Below, in pieces: positions 41,131 to 42,155 of a DNA stretch of 42,155 nucleotides. The stretch is from CAZEJK01 sp964512045 (lineage in GTDB: Bacteria > Acidobacteriota > Thermoanaerobaculia > Thermoanaerobaculales > Sulfomarinibacteraceae): NCBI GenBank assembly GCA_964512045.1, contig CAZEJK010000015.1:1-42155 (forward strand), given 5' to 3'. Within the stretch, counting starts at the first letter, position 1, and each line of letters opens with the position of its first letter. The notes under the pieces are model-generated. The model was given only the letters and a program-made list of their open reading frames with translations. It was not told where the DNA came from and did no database searches. Both the position numbers and the translations under genes were made by a program.

Positions 41131-41979
41131 CTATGGGTCGCCCGCGCGCTGCTCCGCCGCGGCCAGCAGCTGTCGGAACGCGGCGAACTCCGCGTCTCGC
41201 TCGCTGATCTCGCCGGAGGACTGCGACACCTCGAGCGCCTCCAGCACGCACCGCCAGTTGCCCAGCTCCGCGTGGGCCCGCGCGATCTGGAAGTACGGAA
41301 CGTAGTCGGTGAACCACATGCCGTACATCCGCGCCGTGTGCTGCGGGTCCGGCCGGTGGTCGGCGGCGGCGATCAGGGCATCGAGCGCCCGCTGCGGGTC
41401 CCCCCGATCGGCCAACGCCAGCCCGAGCTCGTAATGGTAGTACCACGGCGCCGAGTCGATCGCCCCGGGCGTCGAGTCCACCCCGCAGCGGATCGCGAGC
41501 CGTCGCGCCAGCTCCTCGAACTCAGCCTCGGAAAGGACTTCCGGTTGACGTTCGTAGTGGGCGTACGGTGGCGTCACATCGTCGGACCGCGGCTCCACCG
41601 GTGGGCTCTCCGGCTGCTTCAGCAGGACACGGTAGGCCTTCAGAAGCTCGCGGCCCGCCTCGCTGCGCTCGGCGACACCGTAATGCTCCGACGTCGCCAG
41701 GTACTCCTGCCCCGCGGCCCGGTCACCCAGCATCTGTGCCGCCACTGCCAGGTGGAGGTACGGCAGGTAGTCCACATAGCGCATGCCGTACGTGTGGAGG
41801 CGAAGACCCGGCTCCGGCCGGAGCGCCACCGCTTCCTCCAGCAGCCGCACGGCCTCCGCAGGCCGACCGCTGTCGATGGCCTCCAGCGCCGCGTCGTACG
41901 GCGTATGCCACGGAGCCGCCGCCACAGCGATCAACGGCATGGCGATCACGGTCACGATAACGAGACGGAGTTTCATCAT
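41131..41979 (-). CDS. Secreted protein with a duplicated TPR-like YGM unit
   Basis: The 282-residue product has a signal peptide (RLVIVTVIAMPLIAVAAAPW). Two helical units of about 95 residues make up the rest, about 23-120 and 178-275. Each unit starts PW(H/Y)xxY(D/E), continues with a TPR-like helix pair (GRPAEAVRLLEEAVALRPEP; GDPQRALDALIAAADHRPDP), then a signature helix (TYGMRYVDYLPYLHLAVA; RMYGMWFTDYVPYFQIARA), and ends with a regular helix pair. A variable linker with many Pro and Glu residues joins them. The consensus YGM-x-x-x-DY-x-PY-x-x-x-x-x-A is strict in both copies. Either ATG 41979 or 41976 may be the start; the ribosome binding site is weak. Function unknown; a protein-binding periplasmic role is likely. 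Confidence 0.8.
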   Translation of the reverse strand: MMKLRLVIVTVIAMPLIAVAAAPWHTPYDAALEAIDSGRPAEAVRLLEEAVALRPEPGLRLHTYGMRYVDYLPYLHLAVAAQMLGDRAAGQEYLATSEHYGVAERSEAGRELLKAYRVLLKQPESPPVEPRSDDVTPPYAHYERQPEVLSEAEFEELARRLAIRCGVDSTPGAIDSAPWYYHYELGLALADRGDPQRALDALIAAADHRPDPQHTARMYGMWFTDYVPYFQIARAHAELGNWRCVLEALEVSQSSGEISERDAEFAAFRQLLAAAEQRAGDP

Positions 41980-42090
41980 GCAACAGAAGATACTGCCACC
42001 ACGATGATTCCGCCAGAGGCCTACAGTCGCTCAGACGCCTCGAGCGTGACGGAGCGCACACTCGACACGGCGCCACCACATAGCGCCGTC

Positions 42091-42155
42091 TCAGCTCTGC
42101 TGAACCGCCTCGACGTCCTCGACCTGCACCTCGAACACCAGGTCGACACCGGCCA
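42091..42155 (-). CDS. C-terminal end of a likely FKBP-type peptidyl-prolyl isomerase
   Basis: The last 65 bases encode, on the minus strand, AGVDLVFEVQVEDVEAVQQS and a stop at 42091-42093. The DLVFEVxVxDV pattern is the final beta strand of FKBP-type isomerases (typically ATLVFEVELLDI). The rest of the gene is outside the window, so the call rests on about ten residues. It lies 111 bases upstream of the YGM protein gene on the same strand. Confidence 0.5.
   Translation of the reverse strand, partial: AGVDLVFEVQVEDVEAVQQS

Noticed and set aside
1..42155. tRNA, rRNA, riboswitch, insertion sequence or prophage genes
   Set aside because: I looked through the gaps for tRNA T-loop patterns, terminal inverted repeats with transposase frames, and known riboswitch cores, and saw none that I could support.

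Overview
The window is a 42 kb piece of a GC-rich chromosome, with one run of 100 N (32319-32418) that marks a scaffold join. The gene content points to a Gram-negative, free-living heterotroph: HflK/HflC, a lipocalin lipoprotein, SppA, glutathione reductase, and many secreted proteins with Sec-type signal peptides. The combination of an LPXTG protein with a sortase in a Gram-negative setting, the omega subunit sequence, and three secreted proteins that share one unusual beta-rich module suggests Acidobacteriota, perhaps the Thermoanaerobaculia or a neighbouring class. That assignment is inference from memory of these families, not a search result. No phage genes, insertion sequences, tRNA or rRNA were seen.

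Layout. (1) 1-8.0 kb, mostly minus strand: trehalose synthase (cut by the window edge) and the maltosyltransferase GlgE form a trehalose-to-glucan unit; gap-ppsA form a gluconeogenic unit. Between the two units lie an LPXTG protein, an internally deleted PEBP gene and a two-repeat CRISPR-like remnant. (2) 8.3-14.6 kb: a sortase whose reading frame runs into the convergent AI-2E family transporter, a sugar-phosphate nucleotidyltransferase, an EamA transporter, and a gmk-rpoZ-uracil-DNA glycosylase operon. (3) 14.8-25.2 kb: hflK-hflC, two secreted proteins with the shared module, a TPR protein, SppA, a HerA-like ATPase with a coiled-coil tail, and the chorismate mutase/prephenate dehydrogenase TyrA. 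(4) 25.2-32.3 kb: two small open frames, a BlaI repressor with a clear promoter and palindromic operator, an M56 (BlaR1-like) membrane protease with a very long coiled coil, a strong hairpin, then a small secreted protein coupled to a large secreted metalloprotease whose catalytic segments appear in permuted order. (5) 32.4-42.2 kb, after the gap: lipocalin, a two-gene SufC-SufB/D unit diverging from glutathione reductase, a short-chain dehydrogenase, a DUF389 membrane protein, a nucleotidyltransferase overlapping a small partner gene (toxin-antitoxin-like), a nitronate monooxygenase-like enzyme, a structured palindromic element, a secreted protein built from a duplicated YGM-containing unit, and the tail of a likely FKBP-type isomerase.

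How the parts work together. TreS and GlgE convert trehalose, through maltose and maltose 1-phosphate, into alpha-glucan; Gap and PpsA supply triose and PEP flux nearby. The LPXTG protein and the sortase 4.4 kb away are a plausible substrate-enzyme pair. BlaI and the M56 protease should form a protease-controlled repressor circuit, but the usual penicillin sensor is replaced by a coiled coil, so the signal is probably different. The observations I judge most worth a second look are the permuted metalloprotease, the coiled-coil BlaR1-like sensor, the CRISPR-like remnant beside the collapsed PEBP gene, the sortase pair, the nucleotidyltransferase/small-protein pair, and the YGM and beta-module secreted families.
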